Origin: Clytia hemisphaerica
Lineage: Eukaryota > Cnidaria > Hydrozoa > Leptothecata > Clytiidae
Direction: 5' to 3'
NCBI GenBank assembly: GCA_902728285.1
Contig: CACVBU010000887.1
Location: forward strand, 65,296-129,295
Length of the DNA: 64,000 nucleotides
In this document: positions 44,468-54,820 of the stretch, piece after piece
How the letters are laid out: each line of letters opens with the position of its first letter
Numbering within the stretch: the stretch's first letter is position 1
Made by a program: the position numbers and the translations under genes
Notes under the pieces: generated by a model
Told to the model about the DNA's origin: nothing
Databases searched by the model: none
Seen by the model: only the letters and a program-made list of their open reading frames with translations

Positions 44468-45229
44468 TTAACCCTATTAGCCCCAAGCTTTTTTGACTTT
44501 TGTATCCCCAGGGGGGGGGGGTAGAATCTACCACCCTCGATTATTTTCGATCTAGAAGAGCTATGGCCATGAAATTTGGTACATATGTTCTCCATCATGA
44601 TACAATTTTCCAGGAAGAAAAAAAAAATTGATGACGTCATTCAAAAACTGATGAAGTCATCACAAAATTTCCACCTGTCGGAAAAAAGCCCAAAGATATG
44701 GTGTACAAAAATGTCAATTACAGTCGAACCAATAAAAATATTTCAATTCTGTTTAAAGATTCTGAAAGGTAAAAGACTGCTCTTTAACATAATTGCCGGT
44801 TTTGCAATTTCCATGAAGACTTTTTCTTAAAATCCATGCTGAAGATGAGTAAACTTTTCAAAATTTGATGACGTCATAAATGATGACGTCATCATTTTCA
44901 AAAATTTTCTTTTGATTTTTAAATTTGTATTGTCAATATCTATCACGTGTCAAAATTTGAAAATGATTGAATTAATAGTTTAGAAGTTATCAGCACTTTA
45001 AATTTTGAGTTTTATGCGATTTTAGCTGGGTTTTATGTCATGTTTCACAATAAAGTCATAAAACCTGATCTGTACACACTATGACCCTAAAATTTTGCAC
45101 AAGTACTCTTAATAAGATTTTATTAAAAGTCAGAAAGTTTCAAGTCGTTTAAAAAATTTTTCTCCGAGATATAAACAAAAGAACTCCAGCGTGGTAGATT
45201 CTACCCCCCCCTGGGGCTAATAGGGTTAA
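44468..45229. mobile_element. TTAA-bounded element with composite TIRs
   Basis: The left end TTAACCCTATTAGCCCC pairs with GGGGCTAATAGGGTTAA at the right, and TTAA marks both edges. A second inverted block, GGGGTAGAATCTACCAC at left and GTGGTAGATTCTACCCC at right, is separated from the tip by about 25 extra bases only on the left, as if a small insertion or replication slip lengthened that arm. The interior shares GCCATGAAATTTGGTACA with the element at 36569-37539. Several TGATGACGTCAT palindromes lie inside (about 44630 and 44865-44890). No coding capacity. Confidence 0.85.
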
Positions 45230-45777
45230 ATTTCACGCGTTGCCATTACATTAAGATTTTGGGACCAGCTGGACGTTTTACAAGCTTTTTCATTTTAAAA
45301 GTCTTTTAAGTTTTAATCTATAGAGCATTGGTCCATTAGGAGGCAAATCACGTTATCACGAGTTTAATTTCCTTTCTATCACAATCACGTTGGTTCCTCC
45401 AATCACGCAATCACGCATTTTAAAATCTTGAATGACAAACTACAAGCTCACCAAGTCTATTCATCTAAGATTCTTCTTTTAAAACTGTCTTTCCATTCAT
45501 TTGTATGTGGCACACAGAGTATAACGAAAGGATATGCTTGAATTTGGTGGCAATAGCAATCGCTTTCTGATGAATGTTACATCTGACAAAACCTAAATCG
45601 TAAACATATTTTGGAATTCGATTGCAAAGTTTCACGATGGACGTAGTCTGTAAGGAAAGGGTAAATTTTTTTCACTCTTTCAACTTTTACATGTTTGAAC
45701 TGTAGACTGTTCTTGAAGGCTGGGCTGTATTTGATCAAATAACTGAACTGCATGAATGTTTTACAAAAAATTCTCAC

Positions 45778-46114
45778 CTTCAAGATAGTATGGACACGGT
45801 TTCCTACAAAGCTCTTCCCGTGGTAGTTCTGGCGACAAACATTGAGTGATTTGATAACAAGATCTAACTCCTTTGAAAGGGAACTTTTTGCCTCGTTCCC
45901 AAGCTTTTTTAAACTTTTGTACCTTTTCCTCCTTTTTGTTCCTGAAAAAGTTTTCTCGGGGTGAGTAAACCTTTTTGGTATGCTCATCGTTCTCTGTGTT
46001 TTTTGTTATCTCCCTGCGTATCGCACTATTTATCATTTCAATCATCTCGTTTTGAGTCTCAATGGAGTCTTCCAGCTTTCTCTTATCATAAATGTATCTT
46101 TTGATTTCTGCCAT
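45778..46114 (-). CDS. unrecognised first exon, coiled-coil then Cys-rich (hypothetical)
   Basis: A minus-strand frame from ATG at 46114 begins AEIKRYIYDKRKLEDSIETQ and continues through a helical, charged segment likely to form a coiled coil. It then has SPRENFFRNKKEEKVQKFK and a Cys-containing end (CYQITQCLSPELPREELCRK, PCPYYLEG). It stops at a good donor (GTGAGA after GAAG at 45778), so it reads as an exon of a multi-exon gene. I cannot place the next exon. An overlapping frame at 45987-45577 is a shadow. The family is not recognised; the four spaced Cys could bind metal. Confidence 0.45.
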
Positions 46115-46762
46115 ACTTTTTCTTTTTAGTTTCTCGCTGGATCCCTCGAAGAGATCTCAGCACCAAGAATGCAACGTTCATCTTCCAACATGTTGAATAA
46201 TTTTAGGCAAGATCCTAGGGAGATATGCAAGCCAGGTATTGCAATCTAAGATGAAAATAATTTTAATTGGTAGAATGTTTTGAATTATAGTCAAATTCTC
46301 TTAAAGGGAAATAAAATTGCTTTCGAAATTTGTAAACAAACCGTATGTAGCATATGTCGAAATAAAAAATCAAAACAAATGTGGCAGATTTTGATTGCTT
46401 TGGACACGTGATTCACGTGATTCACGCAATTTTACTACTTTTATGTCCATTTAAGAGATTAAATATTAGTAAGAGATTACTAAATGATTTAAAGAATATT
46501 TACCTGTTCAATTGGAATTAATAAAAGGGGATCACCAATAACATTTCGAAACTACTTTGCTCTTTTCAGGTCGCTTCCTGCGTTTCGGAAATCTTGAAGA
46601 TCATTTTTCATTTGTTCCAAAGGCTGACAAGACCGCTGATCTGGATGCGAATGAATGAAAAAGAATGGTAACAATCGATGAAATATTCACTGAAACTAAG
46701 CTGAAAAACATAGATCCTATACCATCAATAAATGCTTCACGATATAGATAAAGGATAACGAC

Positions 46763-47460
46763 ATGTTACAATGCAGAAAATGCCAGCGATTCGTTCATCA
46801 TGCTTGTTCGGAGCTTCCCGCATACCAAATTCAGCTTTCTATGCAATACAAAAGCCGACGCTTCGAATGTAAAAAATGTGTTATAGTCACGCCAATACTT
46901 TTGAAAAAATCAAAAAAAGTAAGCAAAGAGTCAGAAGTAACCAAATAACGCAAACAATAGCGGAAACAGAATGTCAAGATGGAGGTCAGGTGCACAATCT
47001 AGAGAAGAAAATGGAGGAACTTATGGCTATAAACAAAGCAGGCGTCGCTAAAGAACCAAAACGGGCAACATACGCAGATATCACGAAGGAAGAGGTGAAG
47101 AAAGAACAGGTTATCATTAAGAAATTTACCAAAAATGTAAAAGAAGAAAGAGAAGAAGATCGTTGGAAGAACTTAACTAGATGTAGCATCATTTTCCATC
47201 ATTTAGATGAAAAAAAAAGATGAGAAAAAAGAGGAACAGCGGGTCGGTGACAAAGATTACGTGGAGGAAGATGTAGGAAATCGTATGGGATTAAAGATAA
47301 ACGTTGTCACCGCAGAACGAATTGTTGCTCGAAAGGGTGATATGTTCAAGACGAAAAGATGGCGGCCATTGAAAGTAACGTTGGGCAATTAAGAAAACAA
47401 GAAAACAATTTTTACCTCAGTCCATAAACTAAAGGAAAATAATTTCAGTGTAACGGATGA
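46763..47460 (+). pseudogene. LINE ORF1-like protein (PHD-like finger, coiled coil, RRM-like part)
   Basis: Three abutting frames read as one ORF1 protein of a CR1-like retrotransposon, an RNA chaperone. The N-terminus has a PHD-like finger (LQCRKCQRFVHHACSELPAY, then CKKC). A Lys/Glu-rich coiled coil follows (VHNLEKKMEELMAINKAGV, TKEEVKKEQVIIKKF). Then comes an RRM-like strand (TRCSIIFHHLDEKKR) with ERIVARKGDMFKTKRWRPLK. Frameshifts lie near 46900 and 47215, and a stop near 47392. Similarity continues (SVHKLKENNFSVTDDFFKKE) until 47496, where a dispersed repeat begins, so ORF1 is cut by that repeat. No ORF2 follows. Confidence 0.65.
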
Positions 47461-47496
47461 CTTCTTCAAGAAAGAACGTGAAATCATTAAAGAATG

Positions 47497-48080
47497 GCAT
47501 CAATTGTAAAAGGGGTTACACACGATACGAAAATCTCGTGTTTGCAAGCGAAAGGTTTTTTACACTACATATCGTAGGATTGCTAAACTTCCTTATTCCC
47601 AGCGAAACTTTCCGATTGCTAGTGTACAACGGAAGAGGAACAAAACGCCACAAAAGTACATTTAACACCGATTTTTGCTGGAGACGCCTAGAAACGAACA
47701 GATCCCGGAGATGGGACAGGTATGTTTTCCCGGGAATGAGAAAGTTAGCCATTTTATGATACAATTTTAAAAAGTTGTACCCAGCCGTTTGCGTGATGCG
47801 TGTTCGGGAAATATTTCAAGGCATGATTTGGGATATTTTCGCGATACTTGCATGGTGAACAAACTTTTTTGGTAATTTTCATGATCGTCACGAGAGCAAG
47901 GAAAATTTCTATCAATGCATTTTAAACATGTACAAACTCTGGTGAACCAAAAGAAAGTTGATATTCTATTTTCAAAACAAACTGCTTTTTTGAAGTTTTT
48001 TTAACTCAAATATCTTAAAATTTCGACCTAAAAAAAGAAAAAAAAATAAGGATTTTTTGGTATAAAAAATATCTTATAAT
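47497..48080 (+). repeat. dispersed repeat family, copy 2, inserted in LINE remnant
   Basis: It begins CAATTGTAAAAGGGGTTACA immediately after the LINE ORF1 similarity ends and aligns with 30763-31790, with an internal gap. It ends near TTTTTTGGTATAAAAAAT. A GGGGGTAATG word just after it (about 48112) resembles the inner arm of the MITE at 15830-16130. No inverted ends were found, so the element class is unknown. Confidence 0.7.
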
Positions 48081-48745
48081 TTTGCGCAAAGTAACGGAAT
48101 TTCGTCAGGGGGTAATGTATATCTACAAAAATTGATCTTATTCATCAAAAATTGAGAATAGGGTATTTTACAATAAGAAAACCAAAGGAAAAACTATGTC
48201 TGAAAATTTGATAATAAAAAGTTACAAGCTTCCGAAGTTTTGATGACGTCATATTTACACTTTCTTTAGGATCGATTTTCTCGAGTTAGGTTGAGAAATC
48301 ATATATATCCACTTAAAAGTCTTCTATATCGATTTTTGAGAGCTTTCGAATGGCGGTCTTAGATTTCAATTTTGATAAGTTTGAATTTTTGATTTTTTTT
48401 TCGTCTCGGACAGGTAAAATTGACGTTACGGACATAAAGGAAAAGCGTTCTAACTTTTTATAGCAAAATTTTCAGATATGGTTACTGACCATTTTCTTAA
48501 TCTACGTTAAAAAACGCTTCGATCGGTATATAATATGTCTATGTTGGTTCTCAAAATTTTTTCAGTTAGCCTATGGGCACGCATGACGTCATCAGGTACT
48601 AAAATATTACCGGACACGTCCGGTAAGTAATTTCAACAACTCCGGTTGATGGTTTCTAGATATTTAGGTTGTATATTTTCAATTAAAAGTGGTTTGGGAT
48701 TGTTCCTACCCCGTCCAATTTTTTTGTGACCTCAGCTGCCTGTCT

Positions 48746-48830
48746 AATATATAATATTGGAAAAAAGGTTTAATATATAAAATATTGGAGAAAAGATAAA
48801 ATATATAAAATATTGAAAAAAAGGTAAAAA
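48746..48830. repeat. 28-bp A+T tandem repeat, three units
   Basis: TAATATATAATATTGG, TAATATATAAAATATTGG and AATATATAAAATATTG recur with AAAAAAGGT or GAAAAGAT spacers. It lies in an otherwise featureless A+T-rich stretch (48081-49419). Confidence 0.75.
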
Positions 48831-49419
48831 ATTATAGCATCCAAAAGTTATACTTTTTGAAATGCATGTCAAAAAGTAAAAAAACTTTCAAAACAGGGAA
48901 ACAATTTCATAATTTCAAACATACACTTTTTTTAATATAAGAACAATATTATAAGAAGGCTCAAAATCGCCAAAAAATAAGAACAATTTGAGAACAATGC
49001 TGAGCCTTTCAAGCAATTTAGGGCTCAAAGTAATAAAAATTGGGTATAATGCCTAAAATACCTCACTTACATCCTATTAATAAGAACATGATAGAGGCTT
49101 AAAGTGCAAAAAAAATAAGATAAGAACAGTCAAGGCTCAGAAGATTTTTACTCATGGTTCTTATATAAAAAAAAAGTGTAATGCAAAAGAAGAAGAAAGA
49201 AATATCATATATACTGGGAAACATTTTTTCATAATCTGAAAGAACGTCGAAGGGAAAAAAATTCCCCTAGCAGAAGGCATTTTATAATTTTCAAAAGCAT
49301 GCTGCAAAAGCAAAAAATGTCACATAATTGGCAATCATAATTTCCAAATTTTCCAAAAAGAAAAAAAGTCTTCATGCCAGGATATTGCTTGAAAAAATTT
49401 TCAATTGCGGCGAAAATAA

Positions 49420-49769
49420 AAAAAATGTAGCGTTTCCGGAAACCAACCGGGTGAAAAATAATAATTTTCTGATCTGGCCACAGACTATGGGTTCATCTAT
49501 AGGTATAGTTCATTCTAAAAAAAAATCAAGTTGGAGCATTTAAGCTATCAAAGTAGTTTGGTTAGATAGTCCCACTTGTAAATCAAGATTTGTTTGTTAG
49601 TTAGTAGTTGATACATTAGTATATTCAGGGCTTACTTCATACTATTTGTACATAAAAGTTATCTTTAAAGTTCTAATTCAATGATCTTATTACTTAAGTC
49701 GAAAAAATCAAATAAATCAAATAAAAAAATTTTTCCTGCCGGCCGCATTCCGGAAACACTACATTTTTT
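49420..49769. mobile_element. 350-bp element with 22-bp inverted ends (candidate)
   Basis: AAAAAATGTAGCGTTTCCGG plus AA (49420-49441) pairs with 49748-49769 at 21 of 22 positions. The right end abuts the second copy of the minisatellite repeat. Interior is non-coding. No target duplication recognised. Confidence 0.6.
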
Positions 49770-49784
49770 GATTCTTGCCTGACA

Positions 49785-50800
49785 GCAAAACTTTTTTACA
49801 TTTTCTAAATGCAATAGGAAGAAAATATCAATTTCATGACAAAAGTTTTCCACATTTTAAACACAAGGGGGAAGAAAATGTCCAAATTCACAGCAAAAAT
49901 TTCCACGTTTTAAAAGCACGTAGAAGAAAATGTCCAAATTCACAGCAAAAATTTACACGTTTTAAACTCACGTGGAAGAAAATGTCCGAATTCACAGCAA
50001 AAATTTCCACGTTTTAAACGCACATGGAAGAAAATGTCCAAATTCACAACCAAAAATTTTCCATGTTTTAAACGCGCGTGGAAGAAAATGTCCAAATTAA
50101 CAACCAAAGGTTTTCAACGTTTAAAATGCATGTGGAAGAAAATGTCCAAATTCACAACCAAAAGTTTTCCACGTTTTAAACGCACGTGGAAGAAAATGTC
50201 CAAATTCACAGCCAAAAGTTTTCCACGTTTTAAACGCACGTGGAAGAAAATGTCCAAATTCACAGCAAAAATTTTCCACGTTGCATTTTTAAAACACCAA
50301 GGAAAATTCAATCATCAATCAGTAAATTTTGCTCCGGGTTTAAATTTTTACATTAAAGCTAACCAGTCCATATCCAACCACAACCATTTCCTTCAGTCCT
50401 TGGGTGCCGCATCTACCATCTGACCATCATAAAAAAGTGGTATAAAGTATAGCATGGTCAGATTTATCCACAAATATTCAGTCACCTGCCTAGTTAGAAT
50501 TTGTGTAAATATTATAGGGGCAAAATTGAAGTTAATTTGTTGTGAAAGTTGCGTCATATGTCCTATTTCTCAAGAGATTGCATCAATCTCTCATGCCAAA
50601 CCAAACGAAAAAAAAGAAAGAAAACTTCATCATCAACCATTTCTTGTAACAATCACATAAAAATCATGATCTAATTCAACTCATTAAAGCATAAAAACTA
50701 AAGAAAAATAGCAAAAGAGCAGTAGCAACCAGTTGTTTATTTTTGCCACCATCTTTGTTTTGACTGTTAGAAAGCAGTATGGTCCGATCAACAATACGCA
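49785..50800 (+). repeat. dispersed repeat copy B with nine-unit minisatellite
   Basis: About nine units of 52-57 bp (49826-50290) share TCCACGTTTTAAACGCACGTG and GAAGAAAATGTCCAAATTCA. Five units or so keep a length divisible by three, leaving a fortuitous frame (50034-50423) of repeated SKFT.KSFPRFKRTWKKM. After the array the sequence aligns with copy A (1560-2070). Copy A has only about five units, so the array length varies between copies. Confidence 0.85.
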
Positions 50801-50804
50801 AACC

Positions 50805-50964
50805 GAGAAGGATACTTATATTTCCCCCGACGTTTCTCGAAGAAATGATGTCTTCATTAAGAACAGTAGGTTGTTTTTTATACGACGATGAAGACGTCAT
50901 TTCTTCGAAAAAGGTCGGGGGAAATATAAGTATCCTTCTCGATCGGGAACCCTACTGTTCTTAA
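50805..50964. repeat. long hairpin at the end of repeat copy B
   Basis: GAGAAGGATACTTATATTTC continuing to CCCCGAC (50805-50831) is perfectly complementary to 50914-50940. Pairing extends inward through TCGAAGAAATGA and GTCTTCAT with few mismatches, for about 53 bp. A second pair, TTAAGAACAGTAGG (about 50857) and CCTACTGTTCTTAA (about 50950), crosses it. Copy A lacks this hairpin. Confidence 0.85.
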
Positions 50965-51679
50965 TTTGGAAAAAATCTATTACGTAATGCTTCCAACAGA
51001 CCGTCGGGTACAGGTGACAATTCTCCATATTGGGACTTAAGACAGTTACACGCGACGACGAAAGTCTGAATGGAAACGAGGCTGAAAAAGGGTAAAATTT
51101 GATTTTATTACCCCGCATATCAGCTTTTTTTCCCGCGCTTTTGCCTAAAGAATAATGAAAAAGCTAAAGAGAAAACGAATAATGAAAAGGATAAATGTTG
51201 TGTATGGAAAGTGAGAGGTATCCCTCGGGCTAAGCTCTACTTCAACAAAATATGTAAAAAGACCGTCATTGATAAACTGTAAATTTAAGTGAGATTGTTT
51301 CATAGAGGTCAATAGACCTATATACTTCTATAATAATAATGGATGAAGTTTTTTTTGTTGCAATGCAGAATAAATATGGATGCGCCCTGAAGAAAAAATT
51401 GCTGACTGCATTAAGGTTCAATTCTTTTTCTCTTTTACCTCTTAAACACCTAACTTACCGCTTGCTCCTGTAATACCATAGATCTTGCATAAGTATTCAT
51501 AGTCACTGCACATAAACACTCTGATGCAACGATTCCTGTATAGAAAAGTCAATATTAAGTTCTTTGTCATTTTAGCAAGTATACTAAGTGAATGTTTTGC
51601 AATTTGCTATCATTACTAATTTGAAATAAATCAATTTTTAAGTACTTTAATCATATGTTACATCGTTAAATGGAGGGGG
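50965..51679. other. no gene recognised
   Basis: Unremarkable A+T-rich sequence with no exon-like signal strong enough to annotate. Confidence 0.3.
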
Positions 51680-52290
51680 TCTAATGATGAAGCATCAAAC
51701 ATACAAATGCTGAACTATTATTGATCAAACAATTATACCCTACCTTTGCCATGTTCAAACTATTGACTTCCTTCGATAATTGCATTGTTGTTATCTCCAG
51801 ATTGTTTCTGATGTCCTTTGCCTCGAAGGTGTTAGGCTTTAGAAGATTTGCAATTTGGTATGCATATGCAAACTTGAAAGAAGGACCATCGTGGTCACTT
51901 GTAGTCATGAATTTCATGTTCCATGGGCTCTGTATGGTTTTCCAACATTTCGGCCCTGAAAAAGTAAATGATTAATTTTACCATTTTGTTTCCACTTTAG
52001 ATCTACTCTGACATCAAAGGTTATTGAGCTGGAATTAATAACACCCTTGAGGTTAAACTCCTCCGATGAGATGGTCTAAACCACCAAGCAGATGATACTT
52101 GAAGTCTTCCATAAATCCCCAGCCAGATGAATCCACAGTGAACTTTTCTTTCTCCTCTTCACATGGAAAGGTGAAAAGTGTCCGAATTCCTTTGACAACA
52201 GCATTTTTAATTTGTTTCATCGCCTGACAATGCTTTGCTTCGCTTTCTGGCTTGATGTTGAAACTTCTCAGCCAGGTAAATGTTAAATAT
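51680..52290 (-). other. exon-like segments, unrecognised
   Basis: Two coding-looking segments lie 3' of the following gene on the same strand. One (about 52290-52053) reads LRSFNIKPESEAKHCQAMKQ, GIRTLFTFPCEEEKEKF and SSGWGFMEDFKYHLLGGLDH before TAA. The other follows a TTTTTCAG acceptor (about 51960) and reads WNMKFMTTSDHDGPSFKFAY and ANLLKPNTFEAKDIRNNLEI, ending at 51681. They may be 3' exons of the gene at 53647, but I could not chain them in phase. Confidence 0.35.
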
Positions 52291-52761
52291 AGACAGAAAC
52301 TTGTTTTAATTTATTTAATTTTTTATCATTTCTATTGTTACGATCAATTTCTTATATAAACAGTTACCGACAAGAAATAATAATTATTTTACGAGTTATT
52401 GGTTAGTTTCTTATAAAAGCAGTTCTTATAAAAAATAAATATGTTCATGTTATTCTTCGTACCTTGTTTACTTCGGGATAAACAATTACAGACAAGAAAT
52501 AATTTTTATTTTACGAGTTATTGATTAGTTTCTTATAAAAGCAGTTCTTATAAAAAATTATGTCCGTGCTATTCTCATAAACAATTTTTATATTACCAGA
52601 TAAATTTCTTATAAAAGCACTACTATTTATTCGATGTGCTCAACAATCACAACTTTATTTGGGTATTATTTTCTAAGTCTTTTTAATGCATTTTGTTCGC
52701 AGAATAGAATTTGGTTACCAATGAAAATATCAATTCCAAAATACAAATGTGCGCAGAGAAG

Positions 52762-52863
52762 TATTACATTTCTGCGCAGCTCAAGTATTACAAATTTGCG
52801 CAAAGTTTATTACAAATCTGCGCAGGTATTACAAATCTGCGCAAGTATTACAAATCTGCGCAC
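52762..52863. repeat. TATTACAAATCTGCGCA tandem repeat, about five units
   Basis: Units of 17-20 bp (GTATTACAAATCTGCGCA) are repeated, with TTTCTGCGCAG and TTTGCGCAAA variants. Each TGCGCA is itself palindromic. The array overlaps the end of the minus-strand reading frame that follows. Confidence 0.85.
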
Positions 52864-52904
52864 AACACCATCATTGTTTGATTGTGAAAGAACATTCGAG
52901 TGAT

Positions 52905-53647
52905 ATTAACAATAGTAGGATGTCTCACACGTACCATTACATGGTCATCGTGAGGGTCATCAGCTTCAGGTTTTACTAGTTGTCTTCTGTTTTCCATTAT
53001 TTTATCGATTTTTGCTGGCTTTTCTGTTTCAGCAGCGTGTTCTCTTTGTTGTATTATTTCCCATTGCTGTCCATTCTCTCTTTGATGCTCTCGCTCAGCG
53101 TCTCTTTTGCAATTAGCAATCATTGTTTCTAGAACTGCTTTTTCTCTTTGGATTCTGAGAGCATCACATTCCTCACTTGATCCTATCAGCATTCCTCCAT
53201 TTGAAATTGTCTGTCTTAGTGCTGCAGCTTGGGTAGGGCTATTTTCAGGGGTAAAATCTAAAATTGAATTTACTTGTCTTGAAGTAGGAGTAGGAGTGTT
53301 GACAGGAGTAAGGTGTTCACTTGGATTCACTGTTCTTGGAGTCGATTGATGGACAGGAGATGTAATAACAGGGTCAAAGTTAATTTGTTCACATCACTGT
53401 CATTAAACCAGAATGGCTTGAAATCTTTTGTTGATTCGACTACTTTTCCTTTGTTAATAGATTTTTCTTTTTGTCTCGGAAGGTTGAATAGTTTTACAAA
53501 ACATAATACTGTGAAAGGAACTTTACTGTTATTTGGATAAGTTAGAACGTCTGGTATTTGTTGATCATGTTCATCAACAAGATGGAAAGAATTATCATCT
53601 TTAGCATAATCTGCGACTTTAGCTACCTTGAGTTTCCAGAACGGCAT
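52905..53647 (-). pseudogene. unrecognised minus-strand protein, one frame break
   Basis: Starts at ATG 53647 with PFWKLKVAKVADYAKDDNSF and continues VDEHDQQIPDVLTYPNNSK, LFNLPRQKEKSINKGKVVES and DFKPFWFNDSDVN. Near 53390 the frame must shift (FDPVITSPVHQSTPRTVNP) to continue into a Pro/Thr-rich segment (TPVNTPTPTSRQVNSILDF) and a Gln/Glu-rich coiled coil (NCKRDAEREHQRENGQQWEI). It ends at a possible donor (GTACGT after GATGACCATGTAATG, about 52940). I recognise no domain. The layout (structured N-terminus, disordered linker, coiled coil) is that of a BEN- or SPOT-like accessory protein, but this is only an impression. The frame break makes a decayed element gene more likely than a host gene. 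Confidence 0.45.
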
Positions 53648-53709
53648 GTTCAAAATGAATATTGCATAATACATAATGCATAGTAGTTGAAAATGTCTGA
53701 TACGCAAGA

Positions 53710-54820
53710 TGTGGGCTGGATCCCCGGCCGGGTCATATCATCCTTGATTTCTCTCAGCTTAAAGGGAATCCTGGGTTGTTGCTCCAAGTAAGTCACTTAC
53801 CCCAATATCACATAAAAACGAAAATCCTGAAATTTTAGCATCCATTGGTCTTAACTTGATTTCCAAGAATTTAAAATGATCACGCAGTGAAATGTTTCTC
53901 TCGAGGATACACCAACCAAAATATAAAAAAAGACTACAAAGCCTGCAAGTTGACACTGTTTTCTTTAGCCCGATAAGATGAACACGAGAAAAAATAATGT
54001 TCTCAGCATTTTCTAACGCGTGTTGTTAAAATATTAATATATTTTTTCTCTTTCTGTTATTAGGTAACAAGGCCCTGGACAGATCTCAGTAAAGTTAGGG
54101 ATTTGTTTTGGCTAACCTGTCCTATCTCCCAAGCCGATTTTCTCTACAAGATTGATAACTTTCCAATTAGACATTTTGGCAGGCAAACCAGGTTGATTTT
54201 AGGGAGAAAAAATCCAGAAAGCGGTACAAATGGCTTGGACAGTCTGAAAGGCTGCAAGTGAAAATTAAACCACAGCACAGGACTCAGTTGTAAGTCTTAT
54301 ACTTTTTCATCACAATTCTTGGGGTTTTTGGATCAATATGATATCATGCCCAGAAAAGCTCCAACGACCCTTTAATGCTCAACAAGTAAGAGAAGGATCA
54401 AGAAGTTATTTTATTGCAAAATTTTCTATTTTCCAAGGAGTGACGGTTATTTTTACAAATATTAAATAGATTATACCTATATTTTGATTTTTATATTTTT
54501 ATTTTTCTCTCCAAACAACTGAATCATGATTCAAACAAATAATTTGACGTTGTTAATTTGTTTGAATCTCGACTTTTCGAGCCTGCATTGATTCAAATAA
54601 ATTGATTATTCGAAGTGAGATAGCATTCCCCTTGGTTCTGCTTCTCCTAACTCAGGCGAAAGCACTCTCAATTGTTCAAACTTAATTTATTCGAACTTTC
54701 AGTTACTTTATTTACGCTAAATCACCTTCAGTCATTCGAATTTTTCTTTTAGGGAGACTGAAATGTCGAGTGAAAACATTTTTCAAATTTATTCTTCTCA
54801 GTCAAGTTCCTAATTCTTTA
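53710..54820. other. no gene recognised
   Basis: Short frames only. At 54510-54780 many AATTTGTTTGAA/TTCAAATAAATT and ATTCGAA words give weak inverted pairs, similar in style to 7340-7560. Confidence 0.3.

Noticed and set aside
50034-50423. 129-codon frame of repeated SKFT.KSFPRFKRTWKKM peptides
   Set aside because: It exists only because several minisatellite units have lengths divisible by three. The related copy at 1275-1555 breaks the frame, and there is no start context or family.
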